DNA of 64,000 nucleotides from CAVREM01 sp963728825. Lineage in GTDB: Bacteria; Acidobacteriota; Vicinamibacteria; Vicinamibacterales; CAVVIG01. Of this stretch, positions 8,633 through 16,608 are shown one piece after another. The notes under the pieces are model-generated. The model made no database searches. It saw only the letters and a list, made by a program, of their open reading frames with translations, and was not told the origin of the DNA. Each line of letters begins with the position of its first letter. Position 1 is the stretch's first letter. The translations under genes were made by a program, and so were the position numbers. The stretch is from positions 496,001 to 560,000 of the forward strand of contig CAVSLA010000006.1 in the NCBI GenBank assembly GCA_963728825.1. The letters are read 5' to 3'.

Positions 8633-8664
8633 TAACCCGATTACCCAATTACTCGATTACCCGA
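8633..8664. repeat. Octanucleotide tandem repeat, consensus TTACCCGA x4
   Basis: Four 8-mers in a row (starting 8633, 8641, 8649, 8657), each one or two bases from TTACCCGA. The array lies in the 42-nt gap between the M16 gene and the dehydrogenase and ends 5 nt before the GTG start at 8670. It is markedly AT-richer than its surroundings and replaces the Shine-Dalgarno region. Confidence 0.75.
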
Positions 8665-8669
8665 TTTAC

Positions 8670-9695
8670 GTGAAAGCGATCCGTTTCCACGAGCACGGCG
8701 GACCGGAGGTGTTGCGGTTTGAAGAAGTGGCCGATCCGATCCTCGGACCGGGCGAGGCGCTGGTGCGGGTTCACGCCTGCGCGCTCAACCATCTCGATCT
8801 GTGGCAGCGGCGTGGGCTGCCGCGCGTCGTGATACCCCTGCCGCACGTCTCGGGCAGCGATGTGGCGGGGGTGGTCATCAAGTCGACGGCTCTGGGTGTG
8901 TCACTGGGCGCCCGCGTGATGCTCCAGCCAGGTATCAGTTGCAGCCGTTGTGCGGCCTGTCTGAGCGGCGGCGACAATGATTGTCTCCATTACGAAGTGC
9001 TCGGATATCGCCATCACCAGGGCGGATATGCCGAGCTCGTCAAGGTTCCGGTGCAGAACCTGATTCCGATACCGGATTCGCTCTCGTGGGTCGACGCCGC
9101 GGCATTTCCGCTCACCTTCGTCACCGCCTGGCACATGCTCGTGACGCGCGCACGGGTGCAGCGTGGCGAGGACGTCCTGGTACTCGCGGCCGGAAGCGGC
9201 GTCGGACAGGCGGCTGTGCAGATTGCCAGGCTCCACGGTGCCCGGGTCATCGCGACGGCAGGCAGCGAAGCAAAGCTGGCGCGCGCACGCGAGCTGGGCG
9301 CCGCCGAGGTGATCAACCATCGTGACCAGGACATCGCCGAGGAGATCAAGCGAATCACCGCTCGGCGTGGCGTCGACATCGTCGTCGAACATGTCGGCCA
9401 GGCCACCTGGGCGAAGAGCGTGCGTTCGCTGGCGCGCGGCGGCCGGCTGGTGACCTGCGGGGCCACCACGGGCGGAGCCGGGTCGGTGGATATCCGGGCG
9501 CTGTTCAGCAAGAAACTGTCGATTCTGGGTTCGTACATGGGGACCAAAGGCGAGCTCCTCCGTGCGGCTGAGTTTCTGTTCGTGGGCCAGCTGAAGCCGG
9601 TGATCGACCGCACCTTTCCCCTCGCGGATGCCGCTCAGGCACAGGAGAGGCTCGAAGAATCGGGGCAGTTCGGTAAGATCGTCCTCGAGGTCTAA
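8670..9695 (+). CDS. Zinc-type medium-chain dehydrogenase/reductase (MDR family)
   Basis: 341 residues from GTG 8670. The N-terminal GroES-like domain has 'FHEHGGPEVLRFEEV' and 'ALNHLDLW'. A structural zinc loop carries four cysteines (CSRCAACLSGGDNDC, about residues 91-105). A Rossmann domain follows with GSGVGQAAVQIA (about 172) and ATAGSEAKLARARELGA. It should be an NADPH-dependent alcohol dehydrogenase or quinone-type reductase; substrate unknown. It directly precedes a small membrane gene (ATG overlaps its TAA at 9695), suggesting one transcript. Confidence 0.85.
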   Translation: MKAIRFHEHGGPEVLRFEEVADPILGPGEALVRVHACALNHLDLWQRRGLPRVVIPLPHVSGSDVAGVVIKSTALGVSLGARVMLQPGISCSRCAACLSGGDNDCLHYEVLGYRHHQGGYAELVKVPVQNLIPIPDSLSWVDAAAFPLTFVTAWHMLVTRARVQRGEDVLVLAAGSGVGQAAVQIARLHGARVIATAGSEAKLARARELGAAEVINHRDQDIAEEIKRITARRGVDIVVEHVGQATWAKSVRSLARGGRLVTCGATTGGAGSVDIRALFSKKLSILGSYMGTKGELLRAAEFLFVGQLKPVIDRTFPLADAAQAQERLEESGQFGKIVLEV

Positions 9696-9899
9696 TGCGC
9701 CTGCAGGGCTTCGGCCTCGGTGTGTTCGGGGCGATCGCGATGATTGCCGTCGGTACTGGCGATTGCCACAGTCTGGCTGTTTCTCACCAATCCGGTGACC
9801 GTCGTGAACGCCGTGAACGAGGGAACGATCTCCCCGTTCGTCCGCGATCTGGCGGAAGTTCTGCTGGCCGCCCTCCAGGGTCTCCTGAAGTATCTATGA
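9695..9899 (+). CDS. Small single-pass membrane protein, probably frameshifted by one extra base
   Basis: From ATG 9695 (overlapping the preceding TAA) the frame reads MRLQGFGLGVFGAIAMIAVG, then loses protein character. The frame one base further (from about 9753) reads VLAIATVWLFLTNPVTVV and continues to TGA 9897-9899. Removing one base near 9750-9753 joins them into a 67-residue protein with one continuous transmembrane helix and an amphipathic C-terminus (PFVRDLAEVLLAALQGLLKYL pattern). Alternatively only the second part is made, from TTG 9744. The stop overlaps the next start (ATGA). Function unknown. Confidence 0.55.
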
Positions 9900-10411
9900 C
9901 ACCGACACCGGACGATTTGCTGGCTCGTCTCGAACGGTGGCGCGATGAGTCGCGTGCCGGCGTCGACAGCTTGAACGGGCTGCGGCAGCGGGCCGAGGAG
10001 AGCTCCTCCAGGCTCGAGAGCCCTCACGCAATCTTCGAGTTCATCGACTTCTTCTCGGGGTTTTTCACCGAGGTGGCGGCCACCCTCGATCGTGTGCGGA
10101 ACGAGCTCGAGCAGGGACCGCAGCTGCCGCACGCCGAGGCGCTCCGGCAGATCGCGAGCAACGCCGCCCTCGAACAACGGCGTGGCCTGAAATTTCGCGA
10201 CAAGTGGATCAACCGGCCGCTGCCCTACGAGGATGTCCGTCCGCTTCTGACGGAGATTTCCAACCACACCGGCCAGCGACTGACGTCATTCCGCGAAATG
10301 ACTCAAGCCGCAGCGGATCTCGACACGTTGATCGGGCCGGTTCAGCCGGCCGGAAACGACGGTCGCGCCCTCGATCGGCGCGCGCTGTTCACCAAGTGGT
10401 TCGGCCGCTGA
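9896..10411 (+). CDS. Hypothetical helical protein, 171 aa
   Basis: 171 residues from ATG 9896, which overlaps the stop of the small membrane gene (ATGA), so the pair is probably coupled. The sequence is almost entirely predicted helix with heptad-like spacing (LARLERWRDESRAGVDSLNG, LDRVRNELEQ) and a conserved-looking centre 'LKFRDKWINRPLPYEDVRPLL'. No signal peptide or membrane helix. No family recognised; neighbours suggest a cytosolic partner of the membrane peptide. Confidence 0.65.
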   Translation: MTPTPDDLLARLERWRDESRAGVDSLNGLRQRAEESSSRLESPHAIFEFIDFFSGFFTEVAATLDRVRNELEQGPQLPHAEALRQIASNAALEQRRGLKFRDKWINRPLPYEDVRPLLTEISNHTGQRLTSFREMTQAAADLDTLIGPVQPAGNDGRALDRRALFTKWFGR

Positions 10412-10423
10412 GCCGGCAGCACT

Positions 10424-11485
10424 TCACGTCCGCTCGAGCAGCGCGCGTTTCAGGAATCTCGTGAGAATCCATCCGTCGACGAATTTGAACGGTGTCTTGC
10501 CAGTGGTGTAGTGCCCACAGCGCAGCACCGCCACTTCATGCGGAATCTGCCGGCTCCGAAATTCACGCACCAGGTCTTCAGACAGGTCCGGTGGAAAACT
10601 GAGATCGTATCTCGCGTAGACGAGCAGCGTGCGCCGATCGCGTACTCGCTCCAGGTACCACTGCGGGCTGATCGGCTTCCACAAGTCTCGCAGCCGATCC
10701 AGGTCGATGTGGCCGTCGAGTCCATCCCGGACGTGCCTGGTCGAGATACCGCGCCAGACGACGTCGGCGAAATACGGCGAGATGTGATTGAGCGCCTGTG
10801 CGGCGATGCGAGGCTCGTGCGCGGTCGTGAGCAGCGAGAGGCAGGAGCCGAGGCTCGTACCGAGGATTCCGATCCGATCGAATCCCTGCCGGGCGAGCCA
10901 GGCGATCGCCCGCCGCGCGTCCAGGACCGCCTGTCGGCAGACCTGCACGGTCCTCGCGACGTTCGAGCTCACGATGAAGTCGGCGCGCTGCAACTCGGGC
11001 GGCATGCGGCGATCGTGGTAGGGCAGGCTCAAGCGCAGCGCGGTCATGCCGCTCATCGCCAGCAGCCGGCAGAGCCCGACGTGGCCGCCCGGGTCGGCGT
11101 TCCACTGAGGAAGCACCAGGACCGCCGCTGTGCGCCCGCTCGCTGCTGCCGGGACGAGTCGGCAATACACCGTGTTGTTCTCCGGATGCGGCGTGGTGAA
11201 CGCAGAAGGGAACGAGAGCGTGCGATGACCGTCGCTGCCGGGCGCGCTCAGCGTGTAGTCGTCGGTCGGTCCCGGCGTGAAGAACGCATCGGTATCCTCC
11301 ATGACGCGTCCCACCCAGTCGGCCAGTGCGCGCTCGGGAGACGCCGAGGGCGGCAATCCGTTCGGCGGCAGCCAGTCGAGGCCCCATTCGAATGGCCGGA
11401 CGACGCGATCTTTCGACACGGACGCGAGGTAACGCTCCCACGCGTGGAAGAACGGCTGCAGCATTCCCTTCCATGCTATACTCAC
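10424..11485 (-). CDS. Alpha/beta hydrolase (ABHD18-like)
   Basis: About 353 residues. The nucleophile elbow G-T-S-L-G-S (GxSxG; Ser about 217), an upstream oxyanion segment 'VLVLPQWNA', and late Asp/His candidates (YARYDLSFPPDL, 'CGHYTTGKTPF') fit the alpha/beta hydrolase catalytic triad. The N-terminal block 'HAWERYLASVSKDRVVRPFEWGLDWL' resembles the ABHD18/DUF2048 group. Substrate unknown. The start is GTG 11485 or ATG 11464; the former reaches into the divergent extended -10 promoter of the asd operon. Convergent with the upstream hypothetical gene, 12 nt apart. Confidence 0.75.
   Translation of the reverse strand: MSIAWKGMLQPFFHAWERYLASVSKDRVVRPFEWGLDWLPPNGLPPSASPERALADWVGRVMEDTDAFFTPGPTDDYTLSAPGSDGHRTLSFPSAFTTPHPENNTVYCRLVPAAASGRTAAVLVLPQWNADPGGHVGLCRLLAMSGMTALRLSLPYHDRRMPPELQRADFIVSSNVARTVQVCRQAVLDARRAIAWLARQGFDRIGILGTSLGSCLSLLTTAHEPRIAAQALNHISPYFADVVWRGISTRHVRDGLDGHIDLDRLRDLWKPISPQWYLERVRDRRTLLVYARYDLSFPPDLSEDLVREFRSRQIPHEVAVLRCGHYTTGKTPFKFVDGWILTRFLKRALLERT
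11474..11482 (+). promoter_or_regulatory. Extended -10 promoter of the asd-dap operon
   Basis: TGC-TATACT: a TGn extension (11474-11476) directly before a 5-of-6 -10 hexamer (11477-11482). No convincing -35 is present, as is usual for extended -10 promoters. The expected start of transcription, about 11489-11490, lies two or three bases before the leader-peptide ATG at 11492, which would make that mRNA leaderless. Confidence 0.5.
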
Positions 11486-11491
11486 CGGTCG

Positions 11492-11590
11492 ATGTTCACG
11501 TCTGACACGCGTCCCATCAAGACAGACGGACGAAAGCGGCTTGGGCGAAAGCGGGCCACCCGTGTCGGAGGAAGTGTGCTCGACCGCTAA
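11492..11590 (+). CDS. Putative leader peptide of the asd operon, 32 aa
   Basis: ATG 11492 to TAA 11588-11590, encoding 32 residues rich in Lys, Arg and Thr: MFTSDTRPIKTDG followed by RKRLGRKRATR. Lysine and threonine are the end products of the aspartate pathway encoded downstream. The last third of the ORF contains CCGTGTCGG (11560-11568), which is exactly complementary to the 5' arm of the terminator 50 nt further on. That is the arrangement expected for translation-coupled attenuation. No Shine-Dalgarno; translation would be leaderless. No homologue could be checked. Confidence 0.5.
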   Translation: MFTSDTRPIKTDGRKRLGRKRATRVGGSVLDR

Positions 11591-11627
11591 TCGTCCTTAA
11601 CAAGCGAGCGTTCACCTGCCGACACGG
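11560..11627 (+). promoter_or_regulatory. Anti-terminator pairing of the asd leader
   Basis: Segment 1, CCGTGTCGG (11560-11568, inside the leader ORF), is a perfect 9-bp complement of segment 2, CCGACACGG (11619-11627). Segment 2 is also the 5' arm of the terminator hairpin with segment 3 (11633-11642). Pairing 1:2 therefore excludes the terminator, giving two mutually exclusive structures. The model predicts read-through when ribosomes stall on Lys/Thr/Arg codons before segment 1. Confidence 0.55.
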
Positions 11628-11651
11628 TTCATCCGCGTCGGCTTTTTTTTT
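11618..11651 (+). terminator. Rho-independent terminator/attenuator upstream of asd
   Basis: Arms GCCGACACGG (11618-11627) and CCGCGTCGGC (11633-11642) form a 10-bp stem with a single A-C mismatch and a 5-nt loop (TTCAT), followed at once by nine T (11643-11651). It sits 41 nt before asd and after a 32-codon leader ORF in the same direction, so it can only act on the asd operon itself. Confidence 0.8.
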
Positions 11652-11692
11652 GTTCGTGCAGATGCCCGGCCCAGGAAGCCGGGAGGACAACC

Positions 11693-12736
11693 ATGGCTTC
11701 GATATCTGTAGGCATCCTTGGCGCGACCGGCATGGTCGGCCAGCAGTTCATTGCGCTTCTCGCCGATCATCCGTGGTTCAAGGTGGACTGGCTCGGCGCC
11801 AGTCAGCGATCCGAAGGCAAGGCCTTCCGCGACGCCGCCGCCTGGCGGTTGCCCAACCGTCTGCCAGACGACGTGGCGAACCGCACCGTCGAAGCGGCGA
11901 CACCCGGCAAGGCGCCGAAGCTGGTCTTCTCGGGGCTCGACGCCTCGGTCGCCGGTGAAATCGAAGGGGCTTTCGCGGCGGCCGGTCACATCATCGTGAG
12001 CAACGCACGAAACTACCGGATGTTCGCCGACGTACCGCTCCTGGTCCCCGAAGTGAACGCCGATCACCTGAAGCTGCTCGAGGCGCAGGCCGCCAGCCGC
12101 AGCTGGACGGGCCGCATCGTCACCAATCCCAACTGCTCCACGGTTGTTCTGGCGACGGCGCTGGCGCCGCTTCGCCAGTTCGGCCTCGAGACGACGATGA
12201 TCACGACGCTGCAGGCCATTTCAGGGGCGGGCTATCCGGGCGTGCCGTCGTGGGACATCCTCGGCAACGTCATCCCGCACATCGGCGGTGAGGAAGAGAA
12301 GATCGAGACCGAGACCAGGAAGATTCTCGGCACGATGTCGAATGGCGCCGTGACGCTCCATCCCGTCCGGCTCAGCGCCACGACGACGCGGGTGCCGGTG
12401 CAAAACGGTCACACCGAATCGATCTCGGTGGGGTTGGCGCAGCAGCCGCCGCCGGAAGCGGTTATCGACGCCTGGCAGTCGTTTCGCGGGCGGCCGCAGC
12501 AGCTCGACCTGCCGTCGGCGCCGAAGCAACCGATTGTCTACGTGACGGAGCCCAATCGGCCGCAGCCGATCCTCGATGTCAATCGCGACGGCGGCATGAC
12601 GGTGACGATCGGCCGGCTGCGCTCGTGCCCGCTCTTCACCTACAAGTTCGTCGCGCTCGGCCACAACACGATTCGCGGCGCGGCCGGGGCCGCCATCCTG
12701 AATGCCGAGCTGATGCACCGCGAGGGTCTGCTGTGA
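11693..12736 (+). CDS. asd: Aspartate-semialdehyde dehydrogenase
   Basis: 347 residues. NADP-binding start ISVGILGATGMVGQQF, catalytic cysteine in NPNCST (Cys148), and the archaeal/long-type ASADH segments 'QAISGAGYPGVPSWD' and 'VRLSATTTRVPVQNGHT'. It reduces L-aspartyl-4-phosphate to aspartate semialdehyde, the branch point to lysine/DAP, threonine and methionine. A strong Shine-Dalgarno (GGAGG) precedes ATG 11693. First structural gene of the operon, behind the attenuator; its stop overlaps the lysC start (GTGA). Confidence 0.93.
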   Translation: MASISVGILGATGMVGQQFIALLADHPWFKVDWLGASQRSEGKAFRDAAAWRLPNRLPDDVANRTVEAATPGKAPKLVFSGLDASVAGEIEGAFAAAGHIIVSNARNYRMFADVPLLVPEVNADHLKLLEAQAASRSWTGRIVTNPNCSTVVLATALAPLRQFGLETTMITTLQAISGAGYPGVPSWDILGNVIPHIGGEEEKIETETRKILGTMSNGAVTLHPVRLSATTTRVPVQNGHTESISVGLAQQPPPEAVIDAWQSFRGRPQQLDLPSAPKQPIVYVTEPNRPQPILDVNRDGGMTVTIGRLRSCPLFTYKFVALGHNTIRGAAGAAILNAELMHREGLL

Positions 12737-14094
12737 ACGTCATCATGAAGTTCGGCGGCACGTCGGTCGCCGATGCCGAGGCGATGGATCGCGTCATGGC
12801 CATCGTCCGCGGGCAGCTGGACAAGAGCGCAGCCGACACGCCGCCGGTCGTGGTCGTGTCGGCCATGTCCAAGGTGACCGACCGACTGATCGAGTCGGCG
12901 CGGCTGGCCGCGGAAGGGTCCGGGGAGGAAGCCGCGCGCTTACTCCACGATCTGCTCGAGCGCCATATCGGCGTCGCCAGGACACTGGTCGCGGGCGATC
13001 GACTGGCCCCGCTGGTGGCGCAGCTGACCGCGGAGTTTTCGGCGCTGATGGAAACCGTGCGAACGCTGGCGCGTCATCGTGAGGTGTCTCCGTCGGCACA
13101 CGACGCGATCGTCGCGATGGGCGAGCTCGCGAGCAGCCAAATCGTCGCCGCGGCGTTTGGCGCCAAGGGCATCCGGGCGATCTGGGTCGACTCGCGCACC
13201 GTTCTCGTCACCGATGACGAGCACATGGCGGCGATGCCCGACATGGAGGCGACCTGCCGGCGCACCACAGAGCTGGTTGGCGCGCGGCGGGCCGCCGGCG
13301 AGGTCGCGGTACTGGGCGGGTTTATCGGAGCGACGGCCGCCGGCGTCACCACGACGCTCGGTCGCGGCGGCTCCGACTACTCAGCGGCGATCTTCGGCGC
13401 GTGCCTCGACGTCGAGGAGATTCAGATCTGGACCGACGTCGACGGCATGCTGACGGCCGATCCCCGCGTGGTGGAATCGCCGCGGCTCGTGCCGCAGCTG
13501 TCGTTCGCCGAAGCCTCCGAGCTGGCGTATTTCGGTGCGAAGGTGCTGCACCCGAGCACGATCCTGCCGGCGGTTGCGAAGAACATCCCCGTCCGGATCC
13601 TCAATTCCCGTCGCCCGGAGGTGGTCGGGACGATGATCACCGCCGACGGCCGGGCGCATGACGGGCTGACGGCGCTCGCCTGCAAGCGTGGGGTGACGGT
13701 GGTCGACATCACCTCGACGCGCATGCTGATGGCGCACGGTTTTCTGCGCCGCCTGTTCGAGGTGTTCGAACGGTTCAAGACGCCGGTGGACGTGGTGACG
13801 ACCTCTGAAGTGTCGGTCTCGGTGACGGTCGACAACCCGCGCCGTCTCGAGGACATCCTCAGCAATCTGCAGAAGTTTGCCGCCGTCGCGTGCGAACCGC
13901 AGATGGCCATCGTCTGCGTCGTCGGAGAGAATCTCAGATCAGATCCGACGCTGTTCGCGAGAGCGGTCACGTCGCTCGAACGGATTCCCTTGCGGCTCGT
14001 ATCGCAGGCCGGTTCCCGTCGCAACATCACTTTCGTCATGCGCGACGGCGACGTCCCCGAGGCGATGAGCCGCCTGCACGCCGCACTGTTCTGA
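12733..14094 (+). CDS. lysC: Aspartate kinase
   Basis: 453 residues from GTG 12733, overlapping the asd stop by 4 nt. N-terminal kinase signature MKFGGTSVADAEAM, 'GRGGSDYSAA' and 'WTDVDGMLTADPRVV', then a regulatory part with two ACT domains (about residues 320-453) containing 'SVSVTVDN', the usual allosteric feedback site. It phosphorylates L-aspartate, the committing step of the pathway. Monofunctional: no homoserine dehydrogenase domain. The ACT domains suggest lysine and/or threonine inhibition in addition to the transcriptional attenuator. Confidence 0.93.
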   Translation: MNVIMKFGGTSVADAEAMDRVMAIVRGQLDKSAADTPPVVVVSAMSKVTDRLIESARLAAEGSGEEAARLLHDLLERHIGVARTLVAGDRLAPLVAQLTAEFSALMETVRTLARHREVSPSAHDAIVAMGELASSQIVAAAFGAKGIRAIWVDSRTVLVTDDEHMAAMPDMEATCRRTTELVGARRAAGEVAVLGGFIGATAAGVTTTLGRGGSDYSAAIFGACLDVEEIQIWTDVDGMLTADPRVVESPRLVPQLSFAEASELAYFGAKVLHPSTILPAVAKNIPVRILNSRRPEVVGTMITADGRAHDGLTALACKRGVTVVDITSTRMLMAHGFLRRLFEVFERFKTPVDVVTTSEVSVSVTVDNPRRLEDILSNLQKFAAVACEPQMAIVCVVGENLRSDPTLFARAVTSLERIPLRLVSQAGSRRNITFVMRDGDVPEAMSRLHAALF

Positions 14095-14103
14095 AGGACT
14101 GTT

Positions 14104-14796
14104 ATGCGCATCTTGCTGGTCGGCCACGGAAAGATGGGGCGGCTGGTCGAGTCGCTGGCCGCCGAGCACGGCGGCACCATCGCCGGAATCGTCGATCCGG
14201 AATCACCGGCACACTCCGGGCCGATCGACGACCCCCGGTGGAACGACATCGATGTCGCCATCGACTTCACCGCGCCCGAGGCGGTCGTCAGGAATGTCCC
14301 GATACTGGCACGGCGCCGGATCAATATCGTGCTGGGCACGACCGGCTGGCAGCAGCACGAAGCCGTCCTGCGTCAGGCGATTGCCGACACCGGCAGCGGC
14401 ATCGTCGCGGCTCCCAATTTTTCCACCGGGGTCGTGCTGTTCGAGGCGATCGTCGCGTCGGCGGCGAAGCTTTTCGCGACGAACGACCAGTTCGGAGCAT
14501 TCCTGCACGAATCCCATCACGCCGCGAAAAAGGACGCGCCGTCGGGAACGGCACTCCTGCTGAAACGCGCCATGGAGCAGGCCGGATTCACGCGGCCGAT
14601 CGACGTCTCGTCGACCCGGGTCGGTTTCATCCCCGGCACCCACACGATCGGTTTCGATGGACCATCGGAATCGATTACGCTGTCTCACACCGCCCGCGAC
14701 CGCGGCGCCTTTGCGCGCGGCGCGTTGACGGCCGCCCACTGGCTGCAGGGCCGGCGCGGCTGGTTCACGATGCACGACGTGTTGGGGATCAGCTAG
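14104..14796 (+). CDS. dapB: 4-hydroxy-tetrahydrodipicolinate reductase
   Basis: 230 residues, slightly short for DapB. Rossmann start MRILLVGHGKMGRLV, the 'DFTAPEAV' and 'VLGTTGW' strands, and the family signature E-S-H-H-x3-K-K-D-A-P-S-G-T-A with the catalytic His/Lys pair. It reduces HTPA to tetrahydrodipicolinate with NAD(P)H. Nine nt downstream of lysC, 45 nt upstream of dapA. Confidence 0.93.
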   Translation: MRILLVGHGKMGRLVESLAAEHGGTIAGIVDPESPAHSGPIDDPRWNDIDVAIDFTAPEAVVRNVPILARRRINIVLGTTGWQQHEAVLRQAIADTGSGIVAAPNFSTGVVLFEAIVASAAKLFATNDQFGAFLHESHHAAKKDAPSGTALLLKRAMEQAGFTRPIDVSSTRVGFIPGTHTIGFDGPSESITLSHTARDRGAFARGALTAAHWLQGRRGWFTMHDVLGIS

Positions 14797-14841
14797 CCGG
14801 ACTATTCTGGAGTGGGCCTGAAGAATCCGGCCGGAGGGGTT

Positions 14842-15741
14842 ATGAGGACGATGTTCACCGGCGTGGGGACGGCGCTCGTCACCCCGTTCACGAAATCCGG
14901 AGACCTCGACGAGAAAGCGGTCCGCCGCCTGGGCCGCCGGCAGATTGACGCGGGCATTCATTTCCTCGTCCCATGCGGCACGACGGGTGAAAGCCCGACC
15001 CTCACCAGTGCGGAGCGCACCCGCATCGTCGAGATTCTCGTCGACGAGGCAGCAGGTCGTGTGCCGGTGCTCGCGGGCGCCGGAGGGTACAACACCCGCG
15101 AAGTCATTCACGATGCCGAGGAAATGCATCGGGCGGGCGCCTCCGGCCTGCTGTCGGTGACCCCCTACTACAACAGACCGACGCAGGAAGGGCTGTTTCA
15201 GCACTACCGGGCCATCGCCGAGAGCACGCCGCTGCCGATTGTCGTCTACAACGTGCCGGGACGGACCGGCAGCAACGTCGAACCCGCCACGCTCGCCCGT
15301 CTCGCCGAGCTGTCGAACATCATCGGCGTCAAGGAGGCATCGGGGAACGTCACGCAGATGTGCGATGTCTGCCACCTCGTTCCTGAGGATTTCCTCGTCC
15401 TGTCGGGAGACGACGTGTTGACGCTGCCGCTGATGGCGGTCGGCGGACGAGGGCTCATCTCGGTCGCATCGAACGAAATCCCTGGCGAGATGGTGGCGAT
15501 GGTCGAAGCCGCCGGCCGGAACGATTTCTCGGCGGCGCGGGCGATTCACGCGCGCATCTTTCCGCTGATGCAGGTCAACTTCGTCGAAACGAACCCTGTT
15601 CCCGTGAAAGCGGCCATGGCGGCGATGGGTCTTCTCGAGGAGGTGTATCGGCTGCCGATGTGCGCACCGAAGCCCGAATCGCGCGACAAGATCCTCAAGG
15701 TGTTGAAGAAGCTGGACCTGCTGAAAGCGGCGATGGTCTGA
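14842..15741 (+). CDS. dapA: 4-hydroxy-tetrahydrodipicolinate synthase
   Basis: 299 residues from ATG 14842, chosen for the GGAGGGG Shine-Dalgarno at 14832-14838; an in-frame GTG 30 nt earlier is less likely. TIM-barrel landmarks: GVGTALVTPF, the substrate loop GTTGESPTLT, 'YYNRPTQEGL' and the Schiff-base lysine in IIGVKEASGN (Lys164). It condenses pyruvate with aspartate semialdehyde. Order is dapB then dapA in a continuous operon. Confidence 0.93.
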   Translation: MRTMFTGVGTALVTPFTKSGDLDEKAVRRLGRRQIDAGIHFLVPCGTTGESPTLTSAERTRIVEILVDEAAGRVPVLAGAGGYNTREVIHDAEEMHRAGASGLLSVTPYYNRPTQEGLFQHYRAIAESTPLPIVVYNVPGRTGSNVEPATLARLAELSNIIGVKEASGNVTQMCDVCHLVPEDFLVLSGDDVLTLPLMAVGGRGLISVASNEIPGEMVAMVEAAGRNDFSAARAIHARIFPLMQVNFVETNPVPVKAAMAAMGLLEEVYRLPMCAPKPESRDKILKVLKKLDLLKAAMV

Positions 15742-15768
15742 GACCGCGCCGTCGCGTCGATACCATTC

Positions 15769-16608
15769 ATGCTCGAGACCGAGATCAACAATCTGGTGGC
15801 CGCGGGGGCGTCGGCCGACAGGGAGTCCGCGCGCGCCGCGTTCGCGCGGCTGCGCGAGGCGCTGTCGGCGGGGACCGTGCGAGCGGCGCAGCCTGACTCG
15901 ACCAGCCCGCTCGGCTGGCGCGTCAACGCCTGGGTGAAGCAGGGAATCCTTCTCGGATTCCGCTTCGGCGACCTGGCGGATGCGTCCATGGATCACGGAC
16001 GGCTGCCCTTTTACGACAAGGACACCCTGCCGTTGAAGCGGCCCGGGCTCGAGGCGCGCGTCCGGATCGTGCCGGGCGGATCCGCGATCCGTGACGGCGC
16101 CTATCTGGCGCCGGGTGTCATCTGCATGCCACCGATGTACGTCAACATCGGCGCCTGGGTCGGACCGGAGACGCTGATCGACTCACACGCGCTGGTCGGG
16201 TCCTGCGCGCAAATCGGCGCGCGCGTCCACGTCAGTGCCGGCGCACAAATCGGCGGCGTCATCGAACCGGTCGGCGCGCTGCCGGTGATTGTCGAGGACG
16301 ACGCGCTGGTCGGCGGCAATACCGGCGTCTATGAAGGCGTGGTGATCAAAACGCGAGCGGTGCTGGCCGCAGGGACCATCCTGACCGGATCGACGCCGGT
16401 CTACGACCTGGTGCGCGGCGAGGTGATCAAGCCGACTGCCGGGCAACCGCTCGTCGTTCCGGAAGGCGCGGTCGTGGTGCCAGGGGCGCGAGCGGTGACC
16501 GGCGGCAAGGGGCCTGAGTGGGGCCTGGCGCTGGCGACGCCGGTCATCGTGAAGTACCGCGACTCGCGGACCGACACTCGAACGGAGCTGGAAGCGTGGA
16601 TCCGGTAG
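15769..16608 (+). CDS. dapD: 2,3,4,5-tetrahydropyridine-2,6-dicarboxylate N-succinyltransferase
   Basis: 279 residues. The N-terminal helical domain contains 'LGWRVNAWVKQGILLGFRFG'. A left-handed beta-helix of hexapeptide repeats follows from about residue 100 to 230 ('VNIGAWVGPETLIDSHALVGSCAQIG', 'VSAGAQIGGVIEP', 'VVIKTRAVLAAGTILTG'). It transfers succinyl from succinyl-CoA to tetrahydrodipicolinate, showing that this organism uses the succinylase branch to DAP. Its 3' end overlaps the following M20 gene by 13 nt. Confidence 0.92.
   Translation: MLETEINNLVAAGASADRESARAAFARLREALSAGTVRAAQPDSTSPLGWRVNAWVKQGILLGFRFGDLADASMDHGRLPFYDKDTLPLKRPGLEARVRIVPGGSAIRDGAYLAPGVICMPPMYVNIGAWVGPETLIDSHALVGSCAQIGARVHVSAGAQIGGVIEPVGALPVIVEDDALVGGNTGVYEGVVIKTRAVLAAGTILTGSTPVYDLVRGEVIKPTAGQPLVVPEGAVVVPGARAVTGGKGPEWGLALATPVIVKYRDSRTDTRTELEAWIR

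Noticed and set aside
11491..11692. Lysine riboswitch upstream of asd
   Set aside because: The leader is only about 200 nt, the five-way-junction core of the L-box is not visible, and a translated leader ORF with alternative pairing explains the terminator better.
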